This document shows positions 60,968 through 64,000 of a DNA stretch of 64,000 bases, in pieces. The DNA comes from Nicotiana tabacum (lineage: Eukaryota > Streptophyta > Magnoliopsida > Solanales > Solanaceae). The notes beneath the pieces were generated by a model. That model was not told the DNA's origin. It did no database searches and saw only the letters and a list, made by a program, of their open reading frames with translations. The position numbers were made by a program, and so were the translations under genes. The stretch lies in the NCBI RefSeq assembly GCF_000715075.1, contig NC_134094.1, positions 79,274,120-79,338,119 on the forward strand, given 5' to 3'. How positions within the stretch are numbered: position 1 is the first letter of the stretch; each line of letters starts with the position of its first letter.

Positions 60968-62235
60968 TGTTGCGGCCAAACGCACACGCAAGTATACACG
61001 GTCGTCAAGTAATAAAGTGACTAAAAGTCGGATGTCGAACCCACGAGGACTTGTGATTAACTATTAACTAAATTAGACTATCATAATTATCTAAATAAGA
61101 ATTAAACCTAAAAATATTTGATTCTAAACTAATTAAATAAAAAAATATAAATAATGAACTTTGAACAGAGAAAGAGCAAATTTTTATGATATCAATGTAA
61201 TGAAAACAATCTAGGGTTATGGGCTATCTAACAATCCTATTATATTCTTCAGTTGAATTGACCGACTAATTTATCTAGCTTATTGGTTGACAGGGTTAAT
61301 ATTGCTCATAAGAATCTGTCGAGTTCTTAATCGCCTATTCAAGCTAACCTAACGCTTATATGTCTATGGAGTTAGAATCACCAAGAACGCATTTATAATT
61401 GCTGTAAATCAACCAAGCAAGGCAATTAGGTATATGTCTATCCTAACCACGAATCCGTTCCCCGATGCCCGAGTTCAAGAACTTTCTCTACTCAATCCTA
61501 TATGCAATCTAGAATTCCCACTTTCGAGTTCAATTCTAGATTCGTAGATAGTATTCAATTGGTGATCAAGCAATTAAATAATTAAGCGCAAGATTGAATA
61601 AATAAACCAATATGATAAATCAAGAAGGCAAAATCAATATCCGAATAACAATAGCCATGAAAGAACCACAACCCTAGAACGTGAAGTTTAGCTCCACATA
61701 GACATGGTAGCCAAACAACAAATCATACAAAGAAACATAAATATTACTAAGTTTGGTGAGAGAAAGATGGAACATGATGAATTTCGGCCTCCACGACAGC
61801 TTTGTGCTTGTGTTTTTTCTCTCAAAACACCCTCTTCCTTTTAAAATAGGTTTAGGTTGGCTTTTATATAAGTTGGGGGCATCTAGGGGTCGAAATAACC
61901 GAATCCTAGTAAAAAAGGGACACTTTCCCGTCTTGAGCGTCCAGGTCAAAGTGGGGGGCTGGCCCTGGCGCTCAAATATTTTGGCTGCTGTAAATTGCGC
62001 CACAGCCAGCGCCCCACGCTAGCTGTGGCCCTCAAATTTCACTTTTTGCCTTTTTGTCCCGATTTCGCTCCAATTCGCGTCATTTCGCCCCAAATTGTGT
62101 CCGAATGATCCCTACACATAGAAATACCTAAATTTAGCACAAATAATCATATTAAACATCTCAAATCGTCGAGACATGAGCAAAATGTGAGGCGGTATAT
62201 ATCAAAATATGCATACATTAAGCCGATTATCAACA
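60968..62235 (-). repeat. 3' LTR of a minus-strand LTR retrotransposon
   Basis: 1268 bases with inverted termini TGTTG...CAACA. To its right the minus strand reads TAAGTGTGGGG, a polypurine-like tract, which makes this the 3' LTR of an element running leftwards. TTTTATATA at 61862-61870 (minus-strand TATATAAAA) is a likely core promoter, with a GC-rich hairpin cassette about 65 bases upstream. The other LTR is beyond the window. Confidence 0.75.
61862..62036 (-). promoter_or_regulatory. GC-rich hairpin cassette and TATA box in the minus-strand LTR
   Basis: The block 61935-62036 aligns with 18193-18294 in an unrelated LTR. Hairpin at 62001-62027: CACAGC pairs GCTGTG and AGCG pairs CGCT around a CCCCA loop. 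Relative to the solo LTR, one base pair changed from G-C to C-G, keeping the stem. TATATAAAA lies downstream on the minus strand at 61870-61862. Confidence 0.65.
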
Positions 62236-64000
62236 CCCCACACTTAGACTCTTGCTCGTCCTCGAGCAATGGAACTATATTAGCACCCCCTAAATATACT
62301 TAGCACTATGAAAGAGGACCTCACAATTAACTCAATCAAACACCCTACCTTTTGACTATGATCGATGTCGGCAATTAAGCATGAACACACAAATTTCACA
62401 TTCTTCCTGTTTTTAAATAGCCCAAGTATACTCAATGTTTTTCAACCAGCTCAATCAACTCAAGCAACCTCTCCACAACCACCTTACCTCAAGAGACAAC
62501 TCGTTACCACTAAGCATCCTCAACTCATGCACTCACCCAACACAAGAAAGTGTACAATATCACCAATCCGTCATGAGATCAAGTGCCCTCACCACAAGCA
62601 AAAGAGTGAATATCAAAGTAGTCCACAAATTTAAATATGTCATTGAACATAAATTAAGGACATCACACAATTGAACAACATTCACTCACTCTCACAAAGA
62701 ATTCATGTGCATCCCGTGGTCGTACCATAAGCTTGCCCGTAGTGTACATCTCTACTAATATAAGCTAGCTAAATCTAGGATCAATTAGGACTTTAAGATT
62801 GTAATGTAGGCTAAGGGACGGGTAGGATACATTTAGGAATAGTGACTAACCCTCCTAAGCACTTTAATACACTACACTCACAATTCAAGCGCAATTGCTT
62901 CGCAACCCATTCATTTGTCATACACCATAACTAACATAGCCCTATTTTCCATCAAGCACCTCTATGGTTTCACTAGCACGAGTGACAAGGATTAGGAGGT
63001 GTGTCTTTCTACATTATTTGAACTTTTGTTTGCTCTTTCTTTTAAAAAAATTTCTTTTTTTTTTACACACTCCATACATTGAAGTTCATAAGCTAGTGAC
63101 CTTTATTCACAATTTTAGTGCACCTTAAGGGCCCTTCCATGGTTCCACTCAAAAGCCACTTCCCAATCTCTCACCTTACTTCTTCTAGCGACTAAGTGCC
63201 TTAGGAGGTAAAGGTTCAACAATCTCACATTAAGAACAAAGTAGGAGTACGGCTTGTAATGTGGGTGTCAAAGAAACGGTCTATAGGCTCAAAGGGGATA
63301 GCAATGGAAAAATTCTATTTGTCAGTGACAAACACCTTTATGGTCAAGCAAGAAACGCCTATGTCATCTCCTAGACTAGCACAACTTAATGATTTCGCGT
63401 TGATTAACACACAGGGCAAGTTCTAGACTACATAAGATAGCACAGAATATCAACAATCCTTACACACACATGGCACTTGACTCACTCAAGACGGTTCTGT
63501 GTGATTCTCAAGTCAAGCAAGCATATCAAGTTGAGAATTATTTAAGGAACACTGCACTAGGTGGCATACAAGTCAATCAACTGAGAAAAAGGCGTCAAAG
63601 AGTAGGCTACTTAATCTACTTGGGCATTACAATTCAAATTATATATGCAGGAAGACAGAGTGCATGCTCTAACTTAACTTGCCAACACCAAACATATCAA
63701 AAGGTATCTCTGAGCACCTCAGTTTTCTCCCTTATCCTACTCAAAAAAAATAAAACAAAACACCCGGTTCGAGCTACACCCTTGGAAAAGAACCGGCGTC
63801 CAAAGAAAAACCAAGGGATACTACCTAACTATCAAAAATAAAAAAAAAGAAAATCTTTTTGGTATTTTTAATCGGACTTTAATCCCTCAAGAAAATTGTC
63901 CAACAGATCCATCGTCGGGAAAAGTCCAAAAACAAAATTTCAATTTTTTCTCAATTTTTTTCTTTTTTTTTTTAATCTTTTTTTAATTACTACTACTACT
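62236..64000 (-). mobile_element. Internal 3' region of the minus-strand LTR retrotransposon
   Basis: It begins with the polypurine-like tract (62236-62246). No domain is readable on either strand; plus-strand frames at 62365-62674 and 63470-63841 are low-complexity and do not resemble known proteins. It most likely is the untranslated stretch between pol and the 3' LTR, continuing beyond the window. T-rich and A-rich runs are at about 63045-63065 and 63955-63985. Confidence 0.5.

Noticed and set aside
62365..63841. Plus-strand frames at 62365-62674 and 63470-63841
   Set aside because: Low-complexity frames antisense to a retrotransposon internal region; no domain visible.

Overview
This window is nuclear DNA from a flowering plant, almost certainly Solanaceae and probably Nicotiana. 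The evidence is a spliced plant pectinesterase gene, a 3' fragment of a TS-type SINE (a Solanaceae family), Tekay-like chromovirus LTRs of the TGTAACGACCC...GTCGTGACA type, and an Ogre/Tat retrotransposon with 4.3-kb LTRs. The species is inferred. Only two host genes are visible; about 90% of the sequence is transposable elements, many nested. I found no tRNA or rRNA gene and no CRISPR array.

Layout. (1) 1-33906 is a nest. A minus-strand chromovirus (pol remains at 308-650 and 28862-31121) is split by a plus-strand Ogre/Tat element (651-28861). The Ogre carries a hAT DNA transposon (9585-14545, which contains a very long TA microsatellite) and a 2.7-kb solo LTR (17879-20604, perfect 5-bp target duplication). 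Next to the chromovirus pol lies a minus-strand LTR, PBS and leader (31122-33906) interrupted by a TS SINE with an 18-bp target duplication. (2) 34068-37448 holds an apparently intact three-exon pectin methylesterase gene on the minus strand. A Tourist-like MITE sits 6 bp upstream of its TATA box. (3) 38246-58019 is a second nest: an LTR plus gag-protease element, split at its LTR/PBS junction by a Tekay-like element that has lost most of pol (39158-49632), then a second copy of the same hAT family (53330-56745), then a minus-strand copia fragment. (4) 58056-64000 holds a hAT-type non-autonomous element with a perfect 8-bp duplication, the first two exons of a plastid-type TPR protein gene, a MITE in its second intron, and the 3' LTR plus internal sequence of another minus-strand retrotransposon.

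Nearly all transposon coding regions are broken by stops, frameshifts or deletions, so the nests look old. The pectinesterase gene reads through all three exons with every catalytic residue present and is the one gene here I expect to work.

The most notable patterns are in the LTRs. Three LTR families share a short hairpin of different sequence but conserved position just before a GCYATCACGAC box near the LTR end. Three LTR families carry a GC-rich, hairpin-prone cassette just upstream of a TATA box, and two of those cassettes are homologous with a compensatory base-pair change. The Ogre element has an extra ORF of unknown function, a 3' untranslated region made of tandem repeats, and a duplicated box flanking those repeats.
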